Assembly: GCA_964387355.1 (NCBI GenBank)
Contig: CAYLWJ010000086.1
Coordinates: 1 to 51,985, forward strand
Direction: 5' to 3'
DNA: 51,985 bases
From: Calidifonticultor sp964387355
Lineage (GTDB): Bacteria; Actinomycetota; Humimicrobiia; Humimicrobiales; Humimicrobiaceae
Part shown: piece by piece, positions 1-9,551 of the stretch
Layout: every line of letters starts with the position of its first letter
How positions within the stretch are numbered: position 1 is the first letter of the stretch
Position numbers and translations under genes: made by a program
The notes under the pieces: generated by a model
Told to the model about the DNA's origin: nothing
Database searches by the model: none
The model's input: only the letters and a program-made list of their open reading frames with translations

Positions 1-27
1 TTGGATGATTTTTTTCTGGGTACCAAA

Positions 28-1284
28 TTACAACTCCTTAGTTTTTGGTCTAATTCTTACACCAATAAAACCTGGTGTTACAGCTTTTGAATTCACTATT
101 AAAAATAAAATTGCTCTAATAAATATAACTGCAGTAAATAAGCTAATAAGGACTCCTATTGCAAGCGTAACTGCAAATCCCCTAATAGGACCAGTTCCAA
201 ACCTATAAAGCGCAGCAGCTGTAATAAGCGTAGTGATATTAGAATCAATTATTGCTTTTAAAGCATTCCTAAAACCTTCTGTAAAAGAAGCAACTTTACT
301 CTTACCTTTCAACATTTCCTCTTTTATCCTAGCAAAAATTAATACATTAGCATCTACAGCTATACCTATTGTTAAAACTATACCTGCAATACCAGGTAAA
401 GTAAGAGCAGTTTTTAATCCTGCTAGTATACCCCAAAAAATAATTACATAAACAATAAGTCCCAAAATTGAAATTGCTCCAAGGCCTCTGTAAAGTGCAA
501 CCATTAAAATAGCAATTAATATAAAGCCTATAATTCCAGCCATAATGCTTTGCCTTAGTGAATCCTGCCCAAGTGTAGGACCTATTGTTTGGCTTTCCTG
601 AATCTCAAGTGTTACAGGAAGAGCTCCTGTTTGAAGAACTAAAGCAATGTCCTTAGCCTCCTCAAGTGTTGGGATATTTTCAATAACTGCATCTCCTCCA
701 GTAATTGCCTGCCTTATTACTGGAGCTGACTTTACTTCACCATCTAATACTATTGCTAGCCTTTTTCCAACATTTTCAGTTGTTATTTTTGCAAATTGTT
801 TTGCACCTTCATCATTAAAAGACATAGAAACTATTATCTGACCATTTTGACTATATCCCGCAAAAGCTTTAACAAGCTTATCTCCTGTAAGAAGAGTTGG
901 ACCTAACACAAGATTATTATTCTGGTCATACGATTCAACAATTCTAAATTCGAGTTGTGCTGTTTTGCCAATAACTTCAATAGCTCTAGCTGGGTCATCT
1001 ACCCCTGGAAGCTGCACAATTATATTTCTATTAAAATCCCTTGTAACTAAAGGCTCAGAAATACCAAGTTTATCAATTCTATTTAAAATTATTAATTGCG
1101 CCTTATCTAAAGCTTCATCTGTTACCTGTTGGGCACCTGATTCAGTTGGTTTTAAAATTATTTGTGTCCCACCTTGTAAATCTAAGCCAAGTTTTATGGA
1201 AGAATTAAAGATAAAATAAAAGCAAACACCTACAATTACAATAAAAACTATTACTACTATTATATTGCCTAACCTGTTTTTCAT
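28..1284 (-). CDS. secD: Protein translocase subunit SecD
   Basis: SecD is the inner-membrane partner of SecYEG that uses the proton motive force to help pull secreted proteins across. It is 418 aa, the compact form rather than the ~600 aa of E. coli. One membrane helix lies at about residues 8-27, followed by the conserved GLDLQGGTQIIL motif. The periplasmic P1 region comes next, and the C-terminal third carries several membrane helices with the usual GFAVTLAIGVLISLFTAV segment. ATG start. It is downstream of yajC on the same strand, and secF would be expected next, but the window ends 27 bases after the stop codon. Family assignment is secure. Confidence 0.95.
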   Translation of the reverse strand: MKNRLGNIIVVIVFIVIVGVCFYFIFNSSIKLGLDLQGGTQIILKPTESGAQQVTDEALDKAQLIILNRIDKLGISEPLVTRDFNRNIIVQLPGVDDPARAIEVIGKTAQLEFRIVESYDQNNNLVLGPTLLTGDKLVKAFAGYSQNGQIIVSMSFNDEGAKQFAKITTENVGKRLAIVLDGEVKSAPVIRQAITGGDAVIENIPTLEEAKDIALVLQTGALPVTLEIQESQTIGPTLGQDSLRQSIMAGIIGFILIAILMVALYRGLGAISILGLIVYVIIFWGILAGLKTALTLPGIAGIVLTIGIAVDANVLIFARIKEEMLKGKSKVASFTEGFRNALKAIIDSNITTLITAAALYRFGTGPIRGFAVTLAIGVLISLFTAVIFIRAILFLIVNSKAVTPGFIGVRIRPKTKEL

Positions 1285-1380
1285 GTTTTGTTCTTCTTTT
1301 TTTTATTATTCTTTTAACTTGTTAAGTTTATTTTTTAATTAAAAAGATTTTTTAAATCCCATTAATCCTATTATTTTATT

Positions 1381-1490
1381 CTATTTATCGTATAGGTCTT
1401 ATCGCTTACATCTTATTACAAACATCTATTTCATAACTATATCTATTGCCTACATCTATTGCAGAAATCTATTGTCTAAATCTTATTTTT
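1381..1490. repeat. Degenerate short repeats between yajC and secD
   Basis: The roughly 210 bp gap between yajC and secD contains several imperfect copies of an ATCTATTGC-type unit of about 13 bp (for example near 1424, 1441, 1454 and 1467). No open frame crosses it and no hairpin terminator is evident. It looks like local slippage-generated sequence. Confidence 0.5.
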
Positions 1491-1496
1491 TATTTT

Positions 1497-1967
1497 CTAC
1501 ATTTTATTCTGAGTATCTACTGTTCCTTGAGAAGTAATGACTCTTGCAATTGCACTTTTTGCTAATTTAACATCTACTCCACCTGCTATTGTAATTATCA
1601 CACTGTCTTCTCTTACATCTTTAATCCTCCCATAAAAACCACCAATTGTAACAATTTCATCCCCTCTTTTTAAACTACTCATTAAGTCTTGAGCTTTTTT
1701 AGACCTTACTCTTTGAGGTCTAATCAAGAGAAAATAAAATGCTACTGCAAGAACAGCAAGCCAAATCCAAGTGCCATAATTTGCAAGCAACGCTCTAAAC
1801 CCTGTAGGCGCTTCAGTGGTTACAGATGCTTGTGCTGAATCTGTTGAAGATGTTTGAACAGTTGGAGAAAGTGAAGTACAGCCAACAAGAAAACTAAAAG
1901 CACTAATTAATAATATGCATGTTAAAATAACAAAAATATATTTTCTAGATATTATTTTCTTTAACAT
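1497..1967 (-). CDS. yajC: YajC-family preprotein translocase subunit with lipoprotein-like N-terminus
   Basis: YajC associates with SecDF in the membrane. The family core is clear: a membrane helix at about residues 66-86, then the LLIRPQRVRSKKAQ motif and a small basic/beta domain (RGDEIVTIGGFYGRI). At 156 aa it is about 45-50 residues longer than typical YajC. The extra N-terminus has a hydrophobic stretch ending in FLVGC (Cys30), which resembles a lipobox, followed by a Ser/Thr-rich linker. If processed, the protein would be lipid-anchored as well as membrane-spanning. A good Shine-Dalgarno (AGGAGTGA) precedes the ATG. It sits between tgt and secD, the usual Bacillota order. Confidence 0.9.
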   Translation of the reverse strand: MLKKIISRKYIFVILTCILLISAFSFLVGCTSLSPTVQTSSTDSAQASVTTEAPTGFRALLANYGTWIWLAVLAVAFYFLLIRPQRVRSKKAQDLMSSLKRGDEIVTIGGFYGRIKDVREDSVIITIAGGVDVKLAKSAIARVITSQGTVDTQNKM

Positions 1968-2104
1968 TTACTCACTCCTATTTTATTTTATTATATTTTG
2001 CAATTGTCTTAATTTGCTTGTTATTATTATTAACATTTTTAAAAATTTTGCAATCTTTTTAATAGTTATTTTTTACTTTTAAACAAATTGCTTTAATAAT
2101 TTAT

Positions 2105-3250
2105 TTATTTTTTATTTTTTAAATATTGGTTTTTAAAATTTTCTCTAAATTTAACATAATTTCCTTCATTAATAGCAATTCTTGCTTTTTCTACAAGATT
2201 AAAAATAAAATAAAGATTATGTATTGTTAAAAGCATTGCTGCTAGTATTTCCTTGCTTTTATATAAATGTTTTATATATGCAATAGAAAAATTTTGGCAA
2301 GTATAACAATCGCAGCTTTCATCTATGGGGCTAAAATCATCAGAATACTTCTTATTTTTTACATTAATTTTGCCATAACTTGTAAAGGCGCTTCCCATAC
2401 GAGAAATTCTTGTAGGCATTACACAATCAAACATATCAACACCAAAATATATTGCATCAATTATACCGAGGGGATCCCCTAAGCCCATAAAATAAATAGG
2501 CTTTTTTTTATCAATATAATCAATTACAAAACTTAAAATTTCAATTGTTTTATCCCTTTCTTCACCAACACTCAACCCACCAATAGCAATTCCATTAAAA
2601 TCTAGCTCTGATATTTCTTGTGCACAAACTTTTCTAATATCTTTAAAAAACCCGCCTTGAATAATTCCAAAAATACGTGTTTTTAAATTATTATTTTCAT
2701 TTCTGATAATATTTTTTTTAAATATTTTAATGCTTTGCTTTGCCCACTTTAAAGTTCTTTTTGCAGCTATTAAAGCAGTGTTTTTATCCTCTGTATATGC
2801 TATACATTCGTCAAGAACCATAGCTATGTCTGAGCCAATATCTAACTGATACTGCATCACATTTTCAGGAGTGAAAAAATGACTTGAACCATCTATTATT
2901 GATTTAAACTCAACTCCTTCATCTGTAACTTTGCTTATTTTATTTAAACTAAAAACTTGAAAACCACCACTGTCTGTTAATATGCTCTTTTCCCAGTTCA
3001 TAAACTTATGTAGTCCACCTGCTTTTTTTATAATATCAATTCCTGGCTGTAAGTACAAATGATACAAATTAGCCAATATTATCTCACAATTTAACTTATA
3101 AAGTTGTCTATGATCAATTGCTTTAACTGTAGCTTTTGTCCCAACAGGCATGAAAACAGGTGTTTGAATTTTGCTATGAGAAGTATTAATAATACCTGTT
3201 CTTGCATTAGCAGATAAATCTTTTTTATTTATTTTAAAAAATTGATTCAA
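2105..3250 (-). CDS. tgt: tRNA-guanine transglycosylase (queuine/preQ1 insertion)
   Basis: Tgt exchanges guanine-34 for preQ1 in GUN-anticodon tRNAs. Visible features are DSGGFQVF with the catalytic acid Asp93, the GGLSVGE binding loop, FDCVMPTR with the nucleophile Asp275, and a C-terminal zinc site (CDCYTC plus a distal His). The length of 381 aa is normal. The segment after MPTR reads ISRMG instead of the usual NARNG, a mild divergence. The start is a TTG with no obvious Shine-Dalgarno, so the exact N-terminus is uncertain, although the next in-frame Met lies inside conserved sequence. It is paired with queA, which acts next in the same pathway. Confidence 0.95.
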   Translation of the reverse strand: MNQFFKINKKDLSANARTGIINTSHSKIQTPVFMPVGTKATVKAIDHRQLYKLNCEIILANLYHLYLQPGIDIIKKAGGLHKFMNWEKSILTDSGGFQVFSLNKISKVTDEGVEFKSIIDGSSHFFTPENVMQYQLDIGSDIAMVLDECIAYTEDKNTALIAAKRTLKWAKQSIKIFKKNIIRNENNNLKTRIFGIIQGGFFKDIRKVCAQEISELDFNGIAIGGLSVGEERDKTIEILSFVIDYIDKKKPIYFMGLGDPLGIIDAIYFGVDMFDCVMPTRISRMGSAFTSYGKINVKNKKYSDDFSPIDESCDCYTCQNFSIAYIKHLYKSKEILAAMLLTIHNLYFIFNLVEKARIAINEGNYVKFRENFKNQYLKNKK

Positions 3251-3330
3251 TATTATTATTAATTCTATTATTAATTATAATTAATTATAGGTATTAATTA
3301 TATATAATAATTGTAATGATTATAGGTAAT

Positions 3331-4344
3331 TTAATATATAAACATACAGTCGCCAAAACTATAAAACCTATAATTTTTTTGTTTGGCTTCCTCATAAGCT
3401 TGTAAAATATTTTCCCTTCCTGCAAAAGCAGAAACCATTACTAGTAAAGTCGAACATGGTAAATGAAAATTTGTTATCATTGCTTGTACTAACTGAAATT
3501 TAAACCCTGGATAAATGTAAAGAGAGGTCTGTCCGCTACAAGCTGTTAATTTTCCCTTTTCTAAAGCAATTGTCTCTAAAACTCTTGTGCTTGTTGTGCC
3601 AACAGCTATAATTCTACCACCTCTTTTTTTTGCATTTAATATTTTTTCTACTTCTTTCTCTGATATAGAATAATACTCACTATGGATTTTATGCTTTTCA
3701 ATATCATCTTCTGTTATAGGCCTAAATGTATCAAGTCCAATATCTAGTCTTAATTTAGCAAAAATTATACCATTTTTCTCCAAATCATTAATAAGTTCAT
3801 TTGTAAAGTGAAAACCAGCTGTAGGTGCTGCTGTTGAACCATCTTTATCTGCATAAACGGTCTGGTATCTGTCATAATTAATATTTTTATTTTTGATATA
3901 AGGCGGTAAAGGAATTTTACCGTGCTTTTCTATTACAGTATCTATATCATCACTAAATTCTACAATTGCTTTACCATAATCAAGTTTTTTATTAACGACA
4001 AAATAAAAATTCCCAATAAATACTCTATCGTTTTTCTTAAGTCTTTTTGCAGGTTTTAACAAGACATTTGCAGTATTATAATTTATTTTATTTAAAATAA
4101 AGCATTCTATATTAGCATTTGTAGTCTCTTTTAAGCCTTTAAGCCTGCATTTAATTACTTTACTCTCATTTAGGACCAATACATCATTTTTTTTTAAATA
4201 ATTTTTAATGTTATAAAAATAATCATGATAAATAGAACCATCTTGTTTTTTTAAAACAAGCATTTTGGCATGGTCTCTTTTTTCAAGAGGTTCTTGTGCA
4301 ATATATTCTTCAGGTAAATCATAATAAAACAGCTTTTTATCCAT
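3331..4344 (-). CDS. queA: S-adenosylmethionine:tRNA ribosyltransferase-isomerase
   Basis: QueA transfers the ribosyl moiety of SAM to preQ1-tRNA to give epoxyqueuosine. The protein matches the family from end to end: YDLPEEYIAQEPLEKRDHAK at the N-terminus, then GSTAAPTAGFHFT, RLDIGLDTFRPI and AVGTTSTRVLE, and TNFHLPCSTLLVMVSAFAG near the C-terminus. I chose the ATG that gives MDKKLFYYDLPEEYI (337 aa). A TTG six codons upstream is open but adds only non-conserved residues and has no ribosome site. It is followed by tgt and preceded by ruvB. Confidence 0.95.
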   Translation of the reverse strand: MDKKLFYYDLPEEYIAQEPLEKRDHAKMLVLKKQDGSIYHDYFYNIKNYLKKNDVLVLNESKVIKCRLKGLKETTNANIECFILNKINYNTANVLLKPAKRLKKNDRVFIGNFYFVVNKKLDYGKAIVEFSDDIDTVIEKHGKIPLPPYIKNKNINYDRYQTVYADKDGSTAAPTAGFHFTNELINDLEKNGIIFAKLRLDIGLDTFRPITEDDIEKHKIHSEYYSISEKEVEKILNAKKRGGRIIAVGTTSTRVLETIALEKGKLTACSGQTSLYIYPGFKFQLVQAMITNFHLPCSTLLVMVSAFAGRENILQAYEEAKQKNYRFYSFGDCMFIY

Positions 4345-4442
4345 ATGTATAAAAATAAACAATATTTAAAATTTTTAAAATTTTTAGAATTATCCTTAAA
4401 ATTAGATATTGTATTTTTATTGCAGTTTAAAAAAATTCAGCC

Positions 4443-5561
4443 CTAAAAAAGCTTAGGTTTTTGACCATTGTTTTCAATATTATTTTTACTATTTAAAGAA
4501 TTATTTAGATTATTAAGATTATTTAGGTCAAACAATCCTAAAGGCATATTAATATTTAAATGCTTATAGGCAAGTGCAGTAGCTACTCTACCTTTAGGTG
4601 TTCTTTTAATAAAACCAAGTTGAAGAAGATAAGGTTCATAAACATCTTCAATTGTATCAATTTCTTCTCCAATTGAAACAGCAATTGTCCCGACCCCAAC
4701 AGGCCCACCATTAAATTTATGTATTATAGTGGTTAAGATTTTTTTATCTATTACATCAAGTCCCATAGTATCAATATCTAGTTTTTGAAGTGACTGTTTC
4801 GCAATTTTTTCTGTAATTTTTCCATCTCCAGAAATAAGTGCATAGTCTCTAACTCTTTTTAATAATCTATTTGCAATTCTAGGTGTCCCTCTTGATCTTT
4901 GAGCTATAGCATTTGCACCTTCATCATCTATATCTAAATTTAAAATTTTAGCAGACCTAATTATTATCTTTTTTATACTTTCGATATCATAATAATCAAG
5001 TCTTAAATTTACCCCAAACCTATCTCTAAGTGGGGGTGCTATAAGTCCTATCCTAGTAGTTGCGCCAATAATTGTAAAAGGCGCTATATCTATTCTAATA
5101 GACCTAGCTGATGGACCCTTACCTATAATTATATCCAACTTAAAGTCTTCCATAGCTGGATATAAAATTTCTTCAATTACCCTGTTTAACCTGTGCATTT
5201 CATCAATAAAGAGCACATCAAACTTTTCAAGATTAGTTAATATTGCTGCTAGGTCTCCTGCTCTCTCAATTGCTGGACCACTAGTAATTTTAAAATTTAC
5301 GCCTAATTCATTTGCAATAATTTCAGCAAGACAGGTTTTACCTAGACCAGGTGGGCCAGATAATATAACATGATCTAAAGGCTGATTTCTTTTTTTTGCA
5401 GAATCAATAAATACTTTTAAATTTTCTACAATTTTTTCCTGCCCAATAAAATCAGAAAAAAACTTTGGGCGAAGGCTTTTATCTAATTCATTATCTTCAC
5501 TTTTTAACCTTGGATTAATATAGTCTTCTTTATTTTCTTGATAATTTTCTTGATAATCCAT
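4443..5561 (-). CDS. ruvB: Holliday junction branch-migration ATPase RuvB
   Basis: RuvB is the AAA+ motor that drives branch migration with RuvA. The Walker A GPPGLGKT (residues 69-76), Walker B VLFIDEMHRL (Asp120/Glu121), the sensor region IIGATTRIG and APPLRDRFG, and the C-terminal winged helix (GGPVGVGTIA, RTPKGRVAT) are all present. At 372 aa it carries extra ends: a short N-terminal YQENYQEN duplication and a C-terminal Asn-rich tail (DLNNLNNLNN). Both appear to come from local repeat expansion and lie outside the catalytic core. It forms a ruvC-ruvA-ruvB-queA-tgt run. Confidence 0.95.
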   Translation of the reverse strand: MDYQENYQENKEDYINPRLKSEDNELDKSLRPKFFSDFIGQEKIVENLKVFIDSAKKRNQPLDHVILSGPPGLGKTCLAEIIANELGVNFKITSGPAIERAGDLAAILTNLEKFDVLFIDEMHRLNRVIEEILYPAMEDFKLDIIIGKGPSARSIRIDIAPFTIIGATTRIGLIAPPLRDRFGVNLRLDYYDIESIKKIIIRSAKILNLDIDDEGANAIAQRSRGTPRIANRLLKRVRDYALISGDGKITEKIAKQSLQKLDIDTMGLDVIDKKILTTIIHKFNGGPVGVGTIAVSIGEEIDTIEDVYEPYLLQLGFIKRTPKGRVATALAYKHLNINMPLGLFDLNNLNNLNNSLNSKNNIENNGQKPKLF

Positions 5562-5604
5562 TTTTACATTAAAAATAATTTTTAGTTTTCCTTTAACCTT
5601 TAAC

Positions 5605-6192
5605 TTAGATTTCTTTTAAAGCAGCTTTCAATATTTCTTCAATTTTTAATTCTAATAAATCCTCTGCTTTAATTTTCTTTAATACTTCATTTATCTCAGT
5701 ATTTGTATAACCTAATGTTTTTAGAGCTTCCCTAACTTCAGCAATTTTTGTATTTTCAATTGATACAACCAGTGGGATTGGCAATTCTTCGTCTTTAATT
5801 TTATCATAAATTTCTACTATTAATCTTTCTGCAAGTTTTTTTCCTATACCAGGGATTCTTCTAATTAAATCAATCTCTTTTTTTAAAATAATTTTTTTTA
5901 GTTCATTAGTTGAATAAATTGATAATGAACTTAAAGCTATTTTTATAGATATCCCTGAAACACTAATCAGTTTTGTAAAAAAATCTTTATCTTCACTATT
6001 TAAAAAACCAATTAATTTTATTTCATCTTCTCTAAGATAAGTATAAGTAACTAATGTCACAGAGTTTTCCACTTCTGGAAGTTTTTCAAAAGTTTTACTT
6101 GAAATTAAAACTTCAAAACCAATTCCATTTATATCAATAATTACACTTGTTGGGAGTTTTTCTAATAATCTCCCTGTAAGTCTTGTAATCAT
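5605..6192 (-). CDS. ruvA: Holliday junction DNA helicase RuvA
   Basis: RuvA binds four-way junctions and loads RuvB. The protein (195 aa) has the N-terminal OB fold (MITRLTGRLLEK, IDINGIGFEV), two helix-hairpin-helix motifs (SVSGISIKIALS and RIPGIGKKLAERL), and the C-terminal three-helix domain that contacts RuvB (REALKTLGYTNTEINEV). The ATG lies inside one copy of a 20 bp tandem duplication, so its upstream context is itself duplicated and no clear Shine-Dalgarno is seen. The gap to ruvC is about 135 bp. Confidence 0.94.
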   Translation of the reverse strand: MITRLTGRLLEKLPTSVIIDINGIGFEVLISSKTFEKLPEVENSVTLVTYTYLREDEIKLIGFLNSEDKDFFTKLISVSGISIKIALSSLSIYSTNELKKIILKKEIDLIRRIPGIGKKLAERLIVEIYDKIKDEELPIPLVVSIENTKIAEVREALKTLGYTNTEINEVLKKIKAEDLLELKIEEILKAALKEI

Positions 6193-6226
6193 AATATTAA
6201 AACTATAATCATAATATTGAAACTAT
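6187..6226. repeat. 20 bp tandem duplication at the ruvA start
   Basis: Two adjacent 20 bp copies (AATCATAATATTAAAACTAT and the same with one A to G change) overlap the ruvA initiation codon. A shorter, third degenerate copy follows. This duplicates the start-codon context but not the coding frame. Confidence 0.8.
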
Positions 6227-6328
6227 ATAATTTTAAAACTATGTTTTTTAATTAAACACTTTTATTTAGTATTTAATTATTTTAATTATAAAATATTTTA
6301 AATTTTTAACATTTTTTTGTTTTTAGAT

Positions 6329-6841
6329 TTATTTTTTTATTTTATTTTCGAATTTTTTATATGATGCATGACAAATTGCTATCCCCATTGCATCCCATGC
6401 ATCATCAGCTGAAGGGAAAAAATCGTCTTTTACACCTAATATCATTTTTAACATATATTTAATTTGCTTTTTTGTTGCTCTGCCATATCCTACAATTGAT
6501 TGCTTTACTTCAAGAGGTGTATATTGATAAATTTCAAGATTTGAAATTGTGCCAGCTAGCATTACTACACCTCTTGCTGCCCCAATTAAAAGAGCAGTTT
6601 TATTATTAACATTGAAAAAAATGTCCTCAACTGCAAGGCAATTTGGATTATATTTCTTTATATAAAAATTTATTGAAGTATAAATATGCTCAAGTCTTTT
6701 ATGCAAAGGCAGCTGACGGCTCGTAATAATGCAATCACATAAAATAGGGATAAAATTATTTTTTTTTATATCTAATATAGCAATTCCTGTTGTTTCTATT
6801 CCTGGGTCTATACCGATTACTCTAACGTAATCACATTCCAT
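6329..6841 (-). CDS. ruvC: Crossover junction endodeoxyribonuclease RuvC
   Basis: RuvC cleaves Holliday junctions. The RNase H-like fold and catalytic quartet are intact: Asp12 in IGIDPGIETTG, Glu72 in AVEDIFF, and Asp147/Asp150 in the DDAWDA segment. The basic YGRATKKQI stretch that binds the junction is also present. The length of 170 aa is typical. It starts six bases after the yebC stop, so it is probably co-translated with yebC. Confidence 0.95.
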   Translation of the reverse strand: MECDYVRVIGIDPGIETTGIAILDIKKNNFIPILCDCIITSRQLPLHKRLEHIYTSINFYIKKYNPNCLAVEDIFFNVNNKTALLIGAARGVVMLAGTISNLEIYQYTPLEVKQSIVGYGRATKKQIKYMLKMILGVKDDFFPSADDAWDAMGIAICHASYKKFENKIKK

Positions 6842-6847
6842 TAAATA

Positions 6848-7600
6848 TTAACCCACTTCCTGCAAAATTTCTTCAGTTATTTCAATATTTGAGTAAACAT
6901 TTTGAACATCATCATGATCATCAAGAGCATTTATTAATCTTAAGACCTTTTCAGCATCTTTTTTTGAAACCTCAACTGTAGATTTTGGGATATACGTAAT
7001 TTCAGCAGATTTAACATTAATTTTTAATTCATCTAACTTTTTCTTAACATTCATGAATTCTGCAGGATTTGTTTTAATTTCATAAAAACCAGCATCCTCT
7101 TCAATATCTTCTGCACCTGCATCAATTACTTCAAGCATAAAATTTTCTTCATCTGAAACTTTCTCTTTTTCAACTAGAAGCACGCCTTTTCTTTCAAAAA
7201 GCCATCCTACACAACCTGATTCACCAAGATTTCCGCCATTTTTTGAAAAAATATTTCGCATTTCAGCTGCTGTCCTATTTCTATTTTCAGTCATTGCTTC
7301 TACCATTATTGCTGTCCCACCTGGACCATAACCCTCATACATAATAGTTTCATATTTCTCGCCATCTAATTCGCCAGTGCCTCTTTTAATAGCCCTCTCA
7401 ATATTTTCCATTGGCATATTGTATTCTCTGGCTTTTTCAATTGCATTTGCTAACATAAAATTATTTTCAGGATCCCCACTGCCGCCCTCTCTTGCTGCAA
7501 TAGTTATACTTCTGGAAAGCTTGCCAAATATATTTCCTTTTTTAGCATCTTCTTTTGCCTTTTTATGTTTAATCGAATGCCATTTTGAATGTCCTGACAT
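6848..7600 (-). CDS. yebC: YebC/PmpR family protein
   Basis: The protein is 250 aa and collinear with the family, beginning MSGHSKWHSIKHKKAKEDAK and carrying GYGPGGTAIMVE and the FSKNGGNLGESG segment. YebC-type proteins were long listed as transcriptional regulators, and some members are now linked to ribosome function at difficult sequences; the sequence here does not decide between these roles. The yebC-ruvC adjacency is strongly conserved in bacteria. Confidence 0.95.
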   Translation of the reverse strand: MSGHSKWHSIKHKKAKEDAKKGNIFGKLSRSITIAAREGGSGDPENNFMLANAIEKAREYNMPMENIERAIKRGTGELDGEKYETIMYEGYGPGGTAIMVEAMTENRNRTAAEMRNIFSKNGGNLGESGCVGWLFERKGVLLVEKEKVSDEENFMLEVIDAGAEDIEEDAGFYEIKTNPAEFMNVKKKLDELKINVKSAEITYIPKSTVEVSKKDAEKVLRLINALDDHDDVQNVYSNIEITEEILQEVG

Positions 7601-7790
7601 TTTTTATCTCCAACTCTAATTATTACAATTTTATTAATTATTAAAATTTTTAAATTTTAAAATTTAAAAATTTTAATGTACACAATAAAGTTTTAATTAT
7701 TAAAATAATATAAATTTTAACAAAATTTAATAAAAATAAATATAAAATAAGTGCTGATAATTAAATACTAATAATTAATAAGTATTAAAT

Positions 7791-8429
7791 TCAATTTATA
7801 TTAGATTTTAACATATTTTGTGAATTTTTAACCATGTTTAAAAAATATTTATGAATTCTTAAATTATCAGTCAGTTCTGGATGAAAAGCACAAACTAAAA
7901 CATTGTTTTGCTTAGCTAAAACAATATCATTATTTAATTTAGCTAAAACCTGTAAAGAATTCCCGACTTTTTCAATTTTCGGGGCTCTAATGAAAACAGC
8001 ATTAAATTTCTCTATTTTTCCATTTAAATTAATATCTATTTCCTGCTCAAAACTATCTACTTGCCTTCCATATGAATTTCTTGTAACTGAAATATCAATA
8101 AAACCTAAACCAAAATTAAAGCCTGTCACCTCTTTTGCAAGTAATATCAAACCTGCACATGTACCAAAAATAGGTTTACCTGAGTTATAGTATTCGATTA
8201 ACTTTGGTTTAAAGTTATACTTTTCAATAAGCTTGCTTATTGTTGTGCTTTCTCCTCCAGGAATTATTAAGCCGTCTGTGTTTTGTAGTTGCTCAGGAAA
8301 CCTTACCTCAATTGCCTCAGCTTGACATTTTTTTATTGCAATAATATGTTCTCTAAAAGCTCCCTGTAAAGCAAGCACACCTATTATAATATTCTTTTTT
8401 TCTGATTCTAGTTTATCTATTTTATCCAT
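7791..8429 (-). CDS. pdxT: Pyridoxal 5'-phosphate synthase glutaminase subunit PdxT
   Basis: PdxT hydrolyses glutamine and feeds ammonia to PdxS. The class I glutamine amidotransferase fold is clear: GVLALQGAFREH at the N-terminus, IPGGEST (oxyanion region), nucleophile Cys91 in GTCAGL, and His183/Glu185 of the triad in AFHPEL. There is a short extra N-terminal tail of about 14 residues. It follows pdxS with a gap of about 45 bases, so the two subunits are probably made from one transcript. Confidence 0.95.
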   Translation of the reverse strand: MDKIDKLESEKKNIIIGVLALQGAFREHIIAIKKCQAEAIEVRFPEQLQNTDGLIIPGGESTTISKLIEKYNFKPKLIEYYNSGKPIFGTCAGLILLAKEVTGFNFGLGFIDISVTRNSYGRQVDSFEQEIDINLNGKIEKFNAVFIRAPKIEKVGNSLQVLAKLNNDIVLAKQNNVLVCAFHPELTDNLRIHKYFLNMVKNSQNMLKSNIN

Positions 8430-8474
8430 ATAGATTATCCATTTATAAACATAACAAAAATTAATTTTATCTTT

Positions 8475-9356
8475 TTACCAACCTCTGTTTGAAATTATTT
8501 CACTTGGATCCATTCTTCCTACGTTTATACCTGTCATTGGTGCACCTAAGCCTCTTGAAACTTTTGCAAGAATCTCTGGCTCATTATAATGGGTTGTTGC
8601 TTCAACTATAGCACTTGCCATTTTTAATGGATTTTCAGATTTAAAAATACCTGAACCGACAAAAATACCATCAGCACCTAACTGCATAATCATAGCTGCA
8701 TCTGCAGGTGTAGCTATGCCTCCTGCTGAGAAATTTACTACAGGAAGCTTTTTATTTTCATGAACATATAAAACAAGTTCATATGGGGCACCCATTTCTT
8801 TTGCTACTGTCATAAGCTCTTCAACTGGAAGTGAAGCTATTCTTGCAATATCATCTTTTATTCTACGCATATGCTTTACAGCTTCAATAACGTCACCAGT
8901 ACCAGCTTCACCCTTGGTTCTAATCATTGCTGCACCTTCACCTATTCTTCTTAATGCTTCACCAAGATTAGTTGCGCCACAAACAAAAGGAACTTTAAAT
9001 TGCCACTTATTTACATGATATCTATCATCTGCAGGAGTTAGTACCTCACTTTCATCAATATAATCTACCCCTATAGCTTCAAGTATCTGAGCTTCTGCAA
9101 AATGTCCAATTCTACATTTTGCCATTACAGGTATTGAAACAGCATCCATAATTTTTAAAATAATTTCTGGGTCTGCCATTCTTGCAACACCACCAGCAGC
9201 TCTTATATCTGCAGGAACTCTTTCTAGTGCCATTACTGAAACTGCGCCAGCTTCCTCAGCGATTTTTGCTTGCTCAACTGTTGTTACATCCATTATTACT
9301 CCACCTTTTAGCATTTCTGCAAGTCCTGCTTTAACTTTAATTGTGCCCTTTTCCAT
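8475..9356 (-). CDS. pdxS: Pyridoxal 5'-phosphate synthase subunit PdxS
   Basis: PdxS builds PLP from ribose 5-phosphate, glyceraldehyde 3-phosphate and ammonia. It is a (beta/alpha)8 barrel of 293 aa, nearly identical in layout to characterised members. It has Asp23 in GGVIMDV, the Schiff-base lysine Lys80 in VMAKCRIGH, and the second lysine Lys148 in IRTKGEAGTG. A strong GGAGG ribosome site precedes the ATG. It heads the pdxS-pdxT pair. With this enzyme the cell can make PLP for its aminotransferase elsewhere in the window. Confidence 0.97.
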   Translation of the reverse strand: MEKGTIKVKAGLAEMLKGGVIMDVTTVEQAKIAEEAGAVSVMALERVPADIRAAGGVARMADPEIILKIMDAVSIPVMAKCRIGHFAEAQILEAIGVDYIDESEVLTPADDRYHVNKWQFKVPFVCGATNLGEALRRIGEGAAMIRTKGEAGTGDVIEAVKHMRRIKDDIARIASLPVEELMTVAKEMGAPYELVLYVHENKKLPVVNFSAGGIATPADAAMIMQLGADGIFVGSGIFKSENPLKMASAIVEATTHYNEPEILAKVSRGLGAPMTGINVGRMDPSEIISNRGW

Positions 9357-9460
9357 CTATTGCCTCCTAAAATTTTTAATTTTTAGTCTTAATTACTAGT
9401 CTTAGTCTTAACTTAAAATTGAATTAAAAAAATCCAAAAACTATTATATTCCTTATTATC

Positions 9461-9551
9461 TTTTGTTCCTTATTACTATAACTTATTCCTTATTACCTAT
9501 AACTTATTCCTTATTACTTTATTTTAATACATATTATTTTAATACATATTA
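9461..9551. repeat. Tandem repeats downstream of htpX
   Basis: About three copies of a 20-21 bp unit containing TTCCTTATTAC are followed by two copies of a 15 bp TTTTAATACATATTA unit. The second array runs into the last codons and stop of htpX. No gene occupies this stretch, and its short open frames are made of the repeat. The copy number may vary between strains. Confidence 0.75.

Noticed and set aside
5..208. Short open frames antisense to secD, hydB and other long genes
   Set aside because: They lie wholly inside well-conserved genes on the other strand, have no ribosome sites and encode no recognisable protein.
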